DNA of 64,000 nt, taken from Rhodococcus sp. OK519 (lineage in GTDB: Bacteria; Actinomycetota; Actinomycetes; Mycobacteriales; Mycobacteriaceae). This document shows positions 10,371-18,286 of the stretch, piece after piece. The notes beneath the pieces are model-generated. The model saw nothing but the letters and a program-made list of their open reading frames with translations. It was not told where the DNA came from and searched no databases. The position numbers and the translations under genes were made by a program. The stretch is from NCBI RefSeq assembly GCF_003051005.1, contig NZ_QAOW01000009.1, forward strand, positions 1-64,000, given 5' to 3'. Numbering within the stretch: the stretch's first letter is position 1; the number at the start of each line of letters is the position of its first letter.

Positions 10371-11387
10371 TCAGCTGCCGCGGGCGCGCAGCGAACTGGC
10401 ACCGCGCGCCCACGAGTCCGCCACGCGCTCGCCCACCAGGTCGTCGAACGCCAGGCACGCGGCGGCACCGAGCAGCACGTCACCGGCACAGTCCGGTCGC
10501 TGCTCGACGAGCCCGCCTGCGAGATCCCGGACGACGATCTGCTCGTGCACCGAGTCGGCCTCGACGTGTTCGTCGAAGAACAGGGTGGCCGCGGCGCCGA
10601 AACCGAGTCGGCGCAGTCCGGCGGCATACTTCTTGCTCGGCAGCGCGGACGTGGTCTCCACCGCGCACAGGTGCCCGGCGAGCGCGGCCCGCAGGCGGCG
10701 GTGCAACCCGAACAGAGACAGCACGTTGAGCGACGCCAGCGTCACCGCGGGAACGTCGTCGAGGTAGTGGGCGTACGCGTCGGACAGCCCGAGCTCGCGC
10801 ATCGTCGTGGCGAACAGTGTCGAGTGCATCCGATCGAGCCGCCCGCCGCCGTACTCGTCGGCCTGCACCTCGACGAGCGCCGCCTTCGGACGTCCCGCGA
10901 GCCGCGGGATCCCGAGAGTGTGGACGTCAGCCTCGCGTAATTGGTTGAGCGACCGGTGGATCAACAGTTCCCGGAACTGAGCTTCGGTCGCCTCCGTCGC
11001 CATGAACCCGGACAGGCCGGGCCCCGCCGTGGGCGCGGTCATCTCCCACAGCGCGGCCACGACGTCGGACGAGTCGGCCTTCTCCACGCGCGGGCGCACG
11101 AGTTCGCGAACTGCCGCCTCGAAGGGCGCCTCCAGTTCGGCACGCGCCGCGATCAACTCCGGCGCCCACTCGAGTCGGTCGTCGACGCCGTCGATCCCGT
11201 GCAGATGCAGTTCGTACAGCAGTGTCAGCGCCAGCTGGACATCGTCGTCGGTGAGCACGTCATCCGGCGGGTCCGACCTGCACCCGAGGGCCGCCGTGTT
11301 CACGGTGGCCGGCTCGTCCGCTCCCGCGAACACCGCGACAAGGGCGGCACTGACGGGACCGCGTGGTTCGGGAATGGGCATCGGCAT
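10371..11387 (-). CDS. Iron-containing redox enzyme, haem-oxygenase-like diiron fold
   Basis: 338 aa. The all-helical protein carries acidic/His patterns typical of haem-oxygenase-like diiron oxidases: ..VEVQADEYGGG.. near residues 173-184 and ..LFFDEHVEADSVHEQIV.. near 263-280, which can supply Glu/Asp/His iron ligands. The family includes enzymes that oxidatively modify amino-acid or fatty-acyl substrates; the substrate here is unknown. It follows the small acidic protein gene by 12 bp and is the last gene of a three-gene unit. Convergent with the FAD oxidoreductase. Confidence 0.78.
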   Translation of the reverse strand: MPMPIPEPRGPVSAALVAVFAGADEPATVNTAALGCRSDPPDDVLTDDDVQLALTLLYELHLHGIDGVDDRLEWAPELIAARAELEAPFEAAVRELVRPRVEKADSSDVVAALWEMTAPTAGPGLSGFMATEATEAQFRELLIHRSLNQLREADVHTLGIPRLAGRPKAALVEVQADEYGGGRLDRMHSTLFATTMRELGLSDAYAHYLDDVPAVTLASLNVLSLFGLHRRLRAALAGHLCAVETTSALPSKKYAAGLRRLGFGAAATLFFDEHVEADSVHEQIVVRDLAGGLVEQRPDCAGDVLLGAAACLAFDDLVGERVADSWARGASSLRARGS

Positions 11388-11399
11388 CAGTGGCCCCGA

Positions 11400-11552
11400 T
11401 CAATCGTGCTTGTCGCCCGAATCGGCGTCGGCGTCCGTCGCCGGCCCGTCTGCCGTCGCGCCGCCTTCGTCCGACCACGTGTCGCGTCCGCTGGGATCGG
11501 ACTGGACATCTTCTTCCTGAGCGGGGGCGGGGTCCTTCTCGTGTGCGGTCAT
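11400..11552 (-). CDS. Very small acidic protein, unknown function
   Basis: 50 aa starting MTAHEKDPAPAQEEDV and ending DADSGDKHD. It is highly acidic, Asp/Gly/Ala rich, hydrophilic and likely unfolded. GAG-containing purine-rich sequence precedes the ATG. It sits between a 79-aa gene (32 bp gap) and the diiron-fold enzyme (12 bp gap), so all three are probably co-transcribed. No family recognised; coding status rests on position, codon use and spacing. Confidence 0.5.
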   Translation of the reverse strand: MTAHEKDPAPAQEEDVQSDPSGRDTWSDEGGATADGPATDADADSGDKHD

Positions 11553-11584
11553 TCGTCTCGTTTCTCCGTTCACGTCGGGTACGG

Positions 11585-11824
11585 CTACGTGTACTGCTCA
11601 ACCAGTCGATCGAACTCGTCCGCGTCGATGAGACCCGGCTGCCCGATATCGAATGCAGTCAAGAACTTGTGCACCAGACCGAAGTCGTGCCGCAATTCGT
11701 CGGCCGAGACTCCCGCAACCTTCGCACTCACACCACTTCCGATCATCGCGTCCAGGCTCGCGGCGATCGCGTTCAACTTGGCTCGGTCGGTCTCGGCGCG
11801 ACTTCCTGTTTCTCGAGTCGTCAT
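11585..11824 (-). CDS. Small hypothetical helical protein
   Basis: 79 aa from the ATG read at 11824, preceded by AGGTGGAG about 7 bases upstream; a longer frame to 11887 lacks an equally good site. The sequence is MTTRETGSRAETDRAK.. followed by a helical region and ..SADELRHDFGLVHKFL... No motif recognised. First of three closely spaced minus-strand genes ending in the diiron-fold enzyme. Confidence 0.65.
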   Translation of the reverse strand: MTTRETGSRAETDRAKLNAIAASLDAMIGSGVSAKVAGVSADELRHDFGLVHKFLTAFDIGQPGLIDADEFDRLVEQYT

Positions 11825-12047
11825 CAGATCTCCACCTCGTTTCCGTCTGTTGGTCGTTCGCAAGGTTTCCGGCCGGACCTTCATCATGACTGCCGATGGA
11901 CTGTTCTGCCGGACAGCGGGTCTTCGGAACGACCGCGATGAAAACTACTCACACCTGTGGACAGATCTGTGAATGATTCACCGGGAGGCCCCGACTCGGC
12001 CTCGACTCGAGGACACTCTGCCGACTCGAGTTGATGCAGACCGAGTT

Positions 12048-12254
12048 TCACTGCCTCGAGACCTTCTTGCGCTTGTGCGAGCTGTCACAGAACGGGGGCC
12101 GACTCGTACGACCGCAGCGGCACAACGCAATTGTGGCCCGCGAGTTCGCAATCGGAACCCCGGCATCGTCGAACAGTGCCACCGGCCCGCGCACGAGGAG
12201 CGGCCCGTCCGAACACACGGTGACCACCACATCGGGTTCGGCGGAATCAGTCAT
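12048..12254 (-). CDS. CDGSH-type iron-sulfur protein
   Basis: 68 aa. The motif C45-x-C47 ... C56-D-x-S-H60 (..CRCGRTSRPPFCDSSHK..) is the three-Cys, one-His ligand set of the CDGSH 2Fe-2S domain. The short length fits a minimal single-domain member. Its start codon lies inside the end of the methyltransferase gene (8 bp overlap, 12247-12254), so the two are translationally coupled. Probable electron transfer or Fe-S handling; the partner is unknown. Confidence 0.88.
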   Translation of the reverse strand: MTDSAEPDVVVTVCSDGPLLVRGPVALFDDAGVPIANSRATIALCRCGRTSRPPFCDSSHKRKKVSRQ

Positions 12255-12915
12255 GTTGGGCTCTTCCCGGACGTCCGGCCCGCAGGACGACCAAACGCTC
12301 CCGATCCTGTCCGTCCTCGATGAGACCCCGCCGCCGCAACATGTCACGACGACTGGTTGTCACCGGACCGAACGGTATTTCCTCGGTGCGAACAACTTCC
12401 ACCTCGAGGCCTTGTTCCTCGAGCATCACGTGGGTCTTCCCCACGTCTGCCAGTGCGGACTGCAGCAACAGCAGCACGCCACGGGAGGAAAGGATCTCGG
12501 GGACCTCGACACAGATGCGGTCCAACAACGACCGCCCGTTCAGGCCCGCATCCCAGGCCCGCGCCGCGCCCCTGGCCGGCACGTGGTCACTCGCCGCCGG
12601 AACGTAAGGCGGATTCGACACCACCAGATCGAACTGTTCGTCCCGTACCGGCGCGGTGAGATCGCCGCGCGCCACGCGCACCCGAGTGCCTCTGAGCCAC
12701 AGATTCATACGGGTGTTCATCAGCGCCCTGCGCCCGATGTCCACGGCCGTGATGTCCTCGGCGCCCGCTTCGGCGGCCTGCGCGCTCAGGACGCCGGTGC
12801 CGGAACACAGATCCAGGACTCGGGTTCCCGGCCCGAGACGCTCGGAGCGCAGCGCCTGTGCCAGAAGGTAACTGTCCGCCTGTGGTCGGTAAACACCCGG
12901 TAATCGGAGCAGCAC
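12247..12915 (-). CDS. HemK/PrmC-related class I methyltransferase
   Basis: 222 aa, GTG start with GAGGAGG upstream. The SAM-binding motif ..VLDLCSGTGVLS.. is at residues 33-44 and the catalytic NPPY at 101-104, typical of N5-glutamine and N6-adenine methyltransferases. It is shorter than PrmC and lacks its N-terminal helical domain, so it resembles the HemK2-like group seen in actinobacteria. The target is not evident. Forms a two-gene operon with the CDGSH protein. Confidence 0.82.
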   Translation of the reverse strand: MLLRLPGVYRPQADSYLLAQALRSERLGPGTRVLDLCSGTGVLSAQAAEAGAEDITAVDIGRRALMNTRMNLWLRGTRVRVARGDLTAPVRDEQFDLVVSNPPYVPAASDHVPARGAARAWDAGLNGRSLLDRICVEVPEILSSRGVLLLLQSALADVGKTHVMLEEQGLEVEVVRTEEIPFGPVTTSRRDMLRRRGLIEDGQDRERLVVLRAGRPGRAQHD

Positions 12916-13013
12916 GAAGACCTCCTCGATCCACTTGACGCCGGAGAACCGACGCCTCCCTCGAGTATTACCGACCAGCGGAGGCGCCGCACGGAACCGA
13001 CGGACCGGCCGGA

Positions 13014-13907
13014 TCAGCTCCGACGTCGCAGGTCCGCGATCGCGGCCCGGGCGGCAATACCGATCGCCGCATCAGCTCTGGGCAACAACGTGTCCGCTCG
13101 TGCTGCCCGCGTGAACACCGCGACCGCGAACGCGTCCCCGTCGGGAAACTCGACGACACCCACCTCGTTCCGAACCGCACCGAGCGTTCCGGTCTTCCCG
13201 GCGACGACGACGTCCCCGAAGGGGAAGCCCGACCGCAGTCGTGCGGTGAAGACCTGGCTCGCCATCACGCCACGCACGAACGCCGTCTGTTCCGCGGACA
13301 GAGCGGCGCCTGTCCACACCGCGGACAGCAACCCGGTCATGTCGCGCGGGGTCGTTGCGCTCGACAGCACGGGGTCGTATCCGCTGGGGAACACGACGCT
13401 GTCGTTGTCGCCGATCCGCGCGAATGCCTCCGCCGGCGAGCGAGTGCCCGTGTCCGCCACGAGGGATTCCAGAATGTCCGACGTGCCGCCGACGATCCGC
13501 GTCGACGACAACCCCAGGCCCCGCATGGTCTCGTTCACCCGGTCCACCCCGACCCGGCGGAGCAGTTCGTCGGCAGCGGCATTGTCGGACAGCGCCATCA
13601 TCGAGCGCGCCATGTCACGCAGCGACATTCGCACCGGATCCGACAACTGCGAGACGCCGGTCGGTCCGGTGGTGCGGTTCGACGGATCGAGGACGACCTG
13701 CTCCCGCGGATCCAGGTCACCGGCGTCGACGAGGCGACAGAAGGTGACGACGAGCGGCAGCTTGTACACCGACGCCATCACCACCGGTTCGTCGGCGGCC
13801 GTCCCGATCTCGATGCCGCCATGTCCGTCCGACACGGGGATCACGTGCATCCATCCGCGGACGGCGGCGTCGGCGAACACCTCCGAGAGCCTTGGCGCGG
13901 CCGTCAC
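13014..13907 (-). CDS. Beta-lactamase-like serine hydrolase, cytoplasmic, with altered omega loop
   Basis: 297 aa, GTG start overlapping the LysR stop (GTGA). Class A-like motifs are present: S46-V-Y-K49 (SxxK), S107-D-N109 (SDN) and K238-T-G240. There is no signal peptide (start MTAAPRLSEVFADAAVRG). Where class A enzymes have Glu166-x-x-Leu-Asn170, the best local match is D178-P-V-L-S182 just before TTPRDM, with the usual PGDxRDT missing. So the acylating serine is retained but the deacylation residues appear substituted. It may be a poor beta-lactamase or a different hydrolase. Coupled to the LysR regulator and near a penicillin-binding protein. Confidence 0.82.
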   Translation of the reverse strand: MTAAPRLSEVFADAAVRGWMHVIPVSDGHGGIEIGTAADEPVVMASVYKLPLVVTFCRLVDAGDLDPREQVVLDPSNRTTGPTGVSQLSDPVRMSLRDMARSMMALSDNAAADELLRRVGVDRVNETMRGLGLSSTRIVGGTSDILESLVADTGTRSPAEAFARIGDNDSVVFPSGYDPVLSSATTPRDMTGLLSAVWTGAALSAEQTAFVRGVMASQVFTARLRSGFPFGDVVVAGKTGTLGAVRNEVGVVEFPDGDAFAVAVFTRAARADTLLPRADAAIGIAARAAIADLRRRS

Positions 13908-14800
13908 GGGGCCACCCGTCCGCCTGCCGCATAGGCGGCGATCCGGTCGGCGACCACGTCGAGCACGCCGTCCGGCACGTCCGCGGACGACGACCGCAGG
14001 CAGCGCAGGCGCAGTCGGATCGACTCGTCGCCCGGACGGACCCGCGCGACACCGGGCGCGGTAAGTCCCCGGTCTGCGGTGAGCGCGAACGCCTGGCCGG
14101 CCGCGACGAGCGCGAGCGCCCAGCGGTCGTCGGGCGCGTTGACGACGTCGAGGTCGGCGCCGACCCGGGCGAACGCGTCGGCCAGTAGGTCGTATGCGGC
14201 CGGGCCGTCGGAGCGCGGCGGCGATGCGAACCGCAGGTCCGTGAGGCGGGACAGTCCGCACGGATCCTGCTCGGCGGCCGGGTGCGACGCCGGCACCAGC
14301 AACGTCAGCGGCAAGGGCACGACGTCGGTGCCGGTGAGCGGATCCACCAGGGCGGGGTGCTCGATCACCCCGACGTCGAGCGAACCGGCGGCCAACTGGT
14401 CGACGAGGTCGGTGCTCGGCGCGATGCTCACCTCGACGCGCGCCGGCCCACCGACCGACCCGACGGTCGCGGCGAGGTCGGCCACCAGCGCGGTCGGCAC
14501 CTTCGGCATCACTCCGACGCGGAGCGTGCGGTCCTGCACGCGGCGCCGCCGCGCGGTGTCGGTGAACTGCCGGGCGCGCCGCACGAGGTCGATCGCGTCG
14601 GGCAGCAGCGCGTGCCCGCTCGCGGTGAGGACGACGCCCTTGGAACCACGGTGGAACAACGTGACGCCGAGTTCCCGCTCGAGTTTCTTCACTCCCTGGC
14701 TCAGCGGCGGCTGGGTCATCCCGAGGCGCGCGGCGGCGCGACCGAAGTGCTGCTCCTCGGCCACGGCGATGAAGAATTCAAGATGCAGAAGCAGATTCAC
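13904..14800 (-). CDS. LysR-family transcriptional regulator
   Basis: 298 aa, GTG start. The N-terminal winged helix is in residues 1-60 (..FIAVAEEQHFGRAAARLGMTQPPLSQ.. is partially quoted), followed by a substrate-binding effector domain. It is divergent from the penicillin-binding protein gene at 14921, with a 120 bp gap, and coupled to the serine hydrolase downstream. This resembles AmpR-type layouts, so control of one or both neighbours is plausible inference. Confidence 0.9.
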   Translation of the reverse strand: MNLLLHLEFFIAVAEEQHFGRAAARLGMTQPPLSQGVKKLERELGVTLFHRGSKGVVLTASGHALLPDAIDLVRRARQFTDTARRRRVQDRTLRVGVMPKVPTALVADLAATVGSVGGPARVEVSIAPSTDLVDQLAAGSLDVGVIEHPALVDPLTGTDVVPLPLTLLVPASHPAAEQDPCGLSRLTDLRFASPPRSDGPAAYDLLADAFARVGADLDVVNAPDDRWALALVAAGQAFALTADRGLTAPGVARVRPGDESIRLRLRCLRSSSADVPDGVLDVVADRIAAYAAGGRVAP

Positions 14801-14920
14801 AGTGCCCTTGAACTGCTCTTATTCGAATCGAGTATCGCTTCCACCCCGATAGCATATTGGACCTACACCCGCGGTGGGTGCTTCGCTGCGACTCGGCATC
14901 GACGTCGAACGAGCGGAGTG

Positions 14921-16711
14921 ATGATGACCGTCGGGACAAACCCGGTCAGGTGGAGGCGCGGCACGCTGGCAATCGCGGCGGTGCTCATGCTGACGTCGTG
15001 CGGGATATTCGGTGGACCCGACTCCGGGGAGAAGGTGGCGAAGAAGTTCGTCGGCGCCCTGGGCGGCGCCGACGTGGCCGCGGCGGCAGCACTCACCGAC
15101 GACCCGGACGGCGCGAGCGCCGTGCTGCGTCGCACGTTCGACGGCCTGGGCGAGGGCGCCGACGCCGAGTTCACGGTCGAACGCGCGAACGACTCTGCGT
15201 TCACGTACCGCTCGGACTGGGACTTCGGGGGCGGCCGCACCTGGAGCTACTCGACGACGGTGCCGCTGACGAGCCCCGGCGGTGACCGCCGCATCGCGTG
15301 GTCCGCGGCCGTGATCAACGAACGGCTCCAGGCCGATCAGGCGCTGCAGTACACCCCGGTCACCGACACCCGGGCCGTCCTCGACGCGAACGGCATGGCG
15401 CTGATGGAACCGCGGACCGTCACGGTCGTCGACGTCGAGTCGAGCGCGCTCACGCCCGCGGTGCGCGCACAACTGTCGAGGTTGTTGGCGAGCGCGGTCC
15501 CGGGCTTCGAACTCGCGGCGCCGAGCGGCGGCACGAAGCCGGGTGAACGGGTCAACCTGGTGACGTTGCGGCAGGAGGACGTCGAACCGATCCGCGCCGA
15601 ACTCGAGAAGGTTCCCGGCATCCACCTGTCGGATCAGCTGCGCCTGCTCACCGTCGATCGGGAGATGACGTCACCCGTCGTCGCGGGACTGCGGGCGACC
15701 TGGGAGTCGCGGCAGAAGGACTCTGCCGGCTGGCGGGTGCAGGCCGTCGACCGTGACGGCGGTGTCGCCGGCACCCTCGCCGGCGGGGATCCTCCCGGCG
15801 GCACCGCGATGCGCACGACGCTCGATCCCCGTATCCAGTACCTCGCGCAGCAGGCCGTGAACACCGAACCCCGGGCGGCCGCGCTGGTCGCGCTCGACAC
15901 GTCGAACGGTCAGGTGCTCGGCGTGGCGCAGAACGGCGCCGCCGACAAGTCCGGCCCGATCGCGCTCACGGGTCTGTATCCACCGGGGTCGACGTTCAAG
16001 ACCGTCACGACGATGGCGGCCCTGCAGAGCGGTGCGGTCAGCGCCGACAGCACCGTCGACTGCCCGGGCACCGCGAACATCGAGGGGAGGCGCATCCCCA
16101 ACGAGAACGAATTCGATCTGGGCCGCGTTCCGCTGCACAGCGCATTCGCGCACTCCTGCAACACCACGATGGGCCGACTCGCCGTCGGTCTACCCGCCGA
16201 CGCACTGCGGAGCCAGGCGCGCGAACTCGGTCTGGGCGTCGACTACGTGACTCCCGGGCTGACCACCGTCACCGGTTCGGTGCCGTCGGCCGACACTCCG
16301 GCGAAGCGGGTGGAGGCAGCAATCGGACAGGGCGAGAACCTGGCGAGCCCGTTCGGCATGGCGATGGTGGCGGCGACGATCGCCCGCGGCAACGCACCGC
16401 TGCCGCAGCTGATCGGCGGCGAGACGACCACCGCAGACCACGCGCCGGAACCGCTCGATGCCGCGCACGTGCGGGACCTGAAGTCGATGATGACCGAGGC
16501 CGTCCGTAGCGGCACCGCCACCAGCCTCTCCGACATCTCCGGGCTGATGGGTAAGACCGGGACGGCAGAGTTCGGCGACGGCAAGCACGCGCACGGCTGG
16601 TTCGTCGGGATCCGGGGCACCGTCGCGTTCGCGGTGCTGGTGGTCTCCGGCGAGAGTTCGCGTCCTGCACTCGACATCGCCGGGCACTTCCTCCGGCCCC
16701 TCGACGACTGA
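14921..16711 (+). CDS. Lipoprotein penicillin-binding protein (class B, MecA_N/NTF2-like domain)
   Basis: 596 aa from ATG 14921 (ATG 14924 is equally possible; GGAG precedes). The lipoprotein signal ends in lipobox LTSC27. An NTF2-like MecA_N domain fills about residues 30-150, then a dimerisation region, then the transpeptidase domain with S357-T-F-K360, S412-C-N414 and K545-T-G547. These are the three penicillin-binding motifs. Family knowledge: M. tuberculosis Rv2864c is of this kind. It cross-links peptidoglycan outside the membrane. Longer frames upstream overlap the LysR gene and were discarded. Confidence 0.92.
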   Translation: MMTVGTNPVRWRRGTLAIAAVLMLTSCGIFGGPDSGEKVAKKFVGALGGADVAAAAALTDDPDGASAVLRRTFDGLGEGADAEFTVERANDSAFTYRSDWDFGGGRTWSYSTTVPLTSPGGDRRIAWSAAVINERLQADQALQYTPVTDTRAVLDANGMALMEPRTVTVVDVESSALTPAVRAQLSRLLASAVPGFELAAPSGGTKPGERVNLVTLRQEDVEPIRAELEKVPGIHLSDQLRLLTVDREMTSPVVAGLRATWESRQKDSAGWRVQAVDRDGGVAGTLAGGDPPGGTAMRTTLDPRIQYLAQQAVNTEPRAAALVALDTSNGQVLGVAQNGAADKSGPIALTGLYPPGSTFKTVTTMAALQSGAVSADSTVDCPGTANIEGRRIPNENEFDLGRVPLHSAFAHSCNTTMGRLAVGLPADALRSQARELGLGVDYVTPGLTTVTGSVPSADTPAKRVEAAIGQGENLASPFGMAMVAATIARGNAPLPQLIGGETTTADHAPEPLDAAHVRDLKSMMTEAVRSGTATSLSDISGLMGKTGTAEFGDGKHAHGWFVGIRGTVAFAVLVVSGESSRPALDIAGHFLRPLDD

Positions 16712-16729
16712 TCCGGACGGTGCTCCGCG

Positions 16730-18286
16730 CTACGCGTCGGGCATCGGCGTGACCCGCACCGCTCCGGCGTCGAGGTCGAGGCGCATCGCGCCGGCGAATC
16801 CGCCCGCACCGGAGATCCCGCCCAGATCGGCGAGGACCCCCTCGGCGCTGCGGGCCGCGACCCGGCAGGCGCGCGCGGTGAACTGATCCACCAGCGGATG
16901 CGCTGCCCGCTCGCGCCACTTTCGCACCGCGGTGAGCCCGGCCGCCCTACCGTCCTCGATCGACGCGTCCGCGCCGAGACCGAGGCGCTGGGCGGGGTCG
17001 ATGCCGAATCCGCCGATGAGCCGCTGCAGTTCGGCGAGATCCTCACCGGACAGGGCGGTCTCGGTGCTGCGCAATCTGCCGAGCATCCGCAGTTCCTGGA
17101 AGCCGTGGACGTCGGCGAGCAGGCGTCCGACGTCGTCCAGCAGGCGGGCGGTCGCGGCCGTCGGGTGCGTGGTGAGCACGCGCTCGAGGGCCACCAACGC
17201 CGAATGCGTCTTCAACTGCTCGGCCCGCTGGCCGAACTGCACGTCGATCACCTGACGAAGTTCGTCGAGTCCGCTGCTGGCCACCAGTTCGGCTGCCAGA
17301 CTGGGTGAATCGTTCACCCCGAGCCGGACGAGCATGATCGCGAGCCGAATACCGAAGAGCCCGAACCGGTCTGCCAACTGACTGCGCATCGCGGCGTCCA
17401 CCGGAAGTGGCGCGTCGTCGCGAGCGAAACGGTCGGCGGACAGCATCGCCAGTTGCAGGTCTGCGTCGGACACCTGCGCGAGCGCCTCGAACGCGGCGAA
17501 TTCGCTCTGCCGCAACGTGCGCGCGCCCAGCGCGAGCAGACCGGCGACGGGCACCACGGACTGACACAGCCCGGTGAGTTCCAGTTCGGAGGTGAAGCGC
17601 GCGGCGACCTCCTTGGCCGACATCATCGCGTCCGCCCGGCCGGCCCCCACCTCGTCGGCACGGGAGACGACACCCACCACCCCGAGCGGCCCCGACTCGC
17701 CGCCCACGTGCGCCCCGATCCGGCCCAGGAACTGGACGTCGGATGCACTGAGGCTGCGCAGCAGGTACACGACGGCATCGGCCCCGGACACCGCATTCTC
17801 GGGGGTGAGCATCCGGAAGGTGCGGGCCGAGACGTCCTTCGACAGCGACGACGTGCCCGGGGTGTCGATGATCGTGGTCTGCGAAAGGGCGCTGGCGGGC
17901 CATTCGACGTCCAGGCGGTCCACCCGGTCCGCGGTGAGATCGCCGAGGTCGAACGTCAACCGGCCCTCGTGCCTCCGCACGGTCACGTTCGACGAGGCGT
18001 CGCCGTCGTAGCGGGCGGTCACCGTCGGGGTGGTGCCGCTGCGGTACCACGTGACGACTCGGGTGCACTCGGTCGCGTCGGTGGGCGCGATGTCCTGTCC
18101 GACGAACGCGTTGAGCAGTGTCGACTTCCCGGCCTTGAGCGACCCGGCGAGCGCGACGCGCAGCGGTTCCTCGAGTCGGGCCGCGCACTCGGCCAACTGG
18201 GCGCGCGCCGCCGCGTTCTCGGGGTAGGCGGCGCGGGCCGCGGCGATGAGATCCCGGGCCCGTCCGATCGACATCGCCGTCGTCAC
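16730..18286 (-). CDS. iniC: IniC, dynamin-like GTPase
   Basis: 518 aa, GTG start overlapping the iniA stop (GTGA). GTPase motifs: P-loop GSLKAGKST at residues 48-56 and DTPG at 141-144. The C-terminal half is helical without a clear membrane segment. Last gene of iniB-iniA-iniC, the isoniazid-inducible operon of mycobacteria; M. tuberculosis IniC has about 490 aa. IniA and IniC act together as bacterial dynamin-like proteins on the membrane. Convergent with the penicillin-binding protein gene. Confidence 0.93.
   Translation of the reverse strand: MTTAMSIGRARDLIAAARAAYPENAAARAQLAECAARLEEPLRVALAGSLKAGKSTLLNAFVGQDIAPTDATECTRVVTWYRSGTTPTVTARYDGDASSNVTVRRHEGRLTFDLGDLTADRVDRLDVEWPASALSQTTIIDTPGTSSLSKDVSARTFRMLTPENAVSGADAVVYLLRSLSASDVQFLGRIGAHVGGESGPLGVVGVVSRADEVGAGRADAMMSAKEVAARFTSELELTGLCQSVVPVAGLLALGARTLRQSEFAAFEALAQVSDADLQLAMLSADRFARDDAPLPVDAAMRSQLADRFGLFGIRLAIMLVRLGVNDSPSLAAELVASSGLDELRQVIDVQFGQRAEQLKTHSALVALERVLTTHPTAATARLLDDVGRLLADVHGFQELRMLGRLRSTETALSGEDLAELQRLIGGFGIDPAQRLGLGADASIEDGRAAGLTAVRKWRERAAHPLVDQFTARACRVAARSAEGVLADLGGISGAGGFAGAMRLDLDAGAVRVTPMPDA

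Noticed and set aside
14282-14920. N-terminal extension of the penicillin-binding protein frame
   Set aside because: It lies over the LysR gene and reads as Arg/Gly/Asp-rich shadow; the lipoprotein signal begins at 14921.
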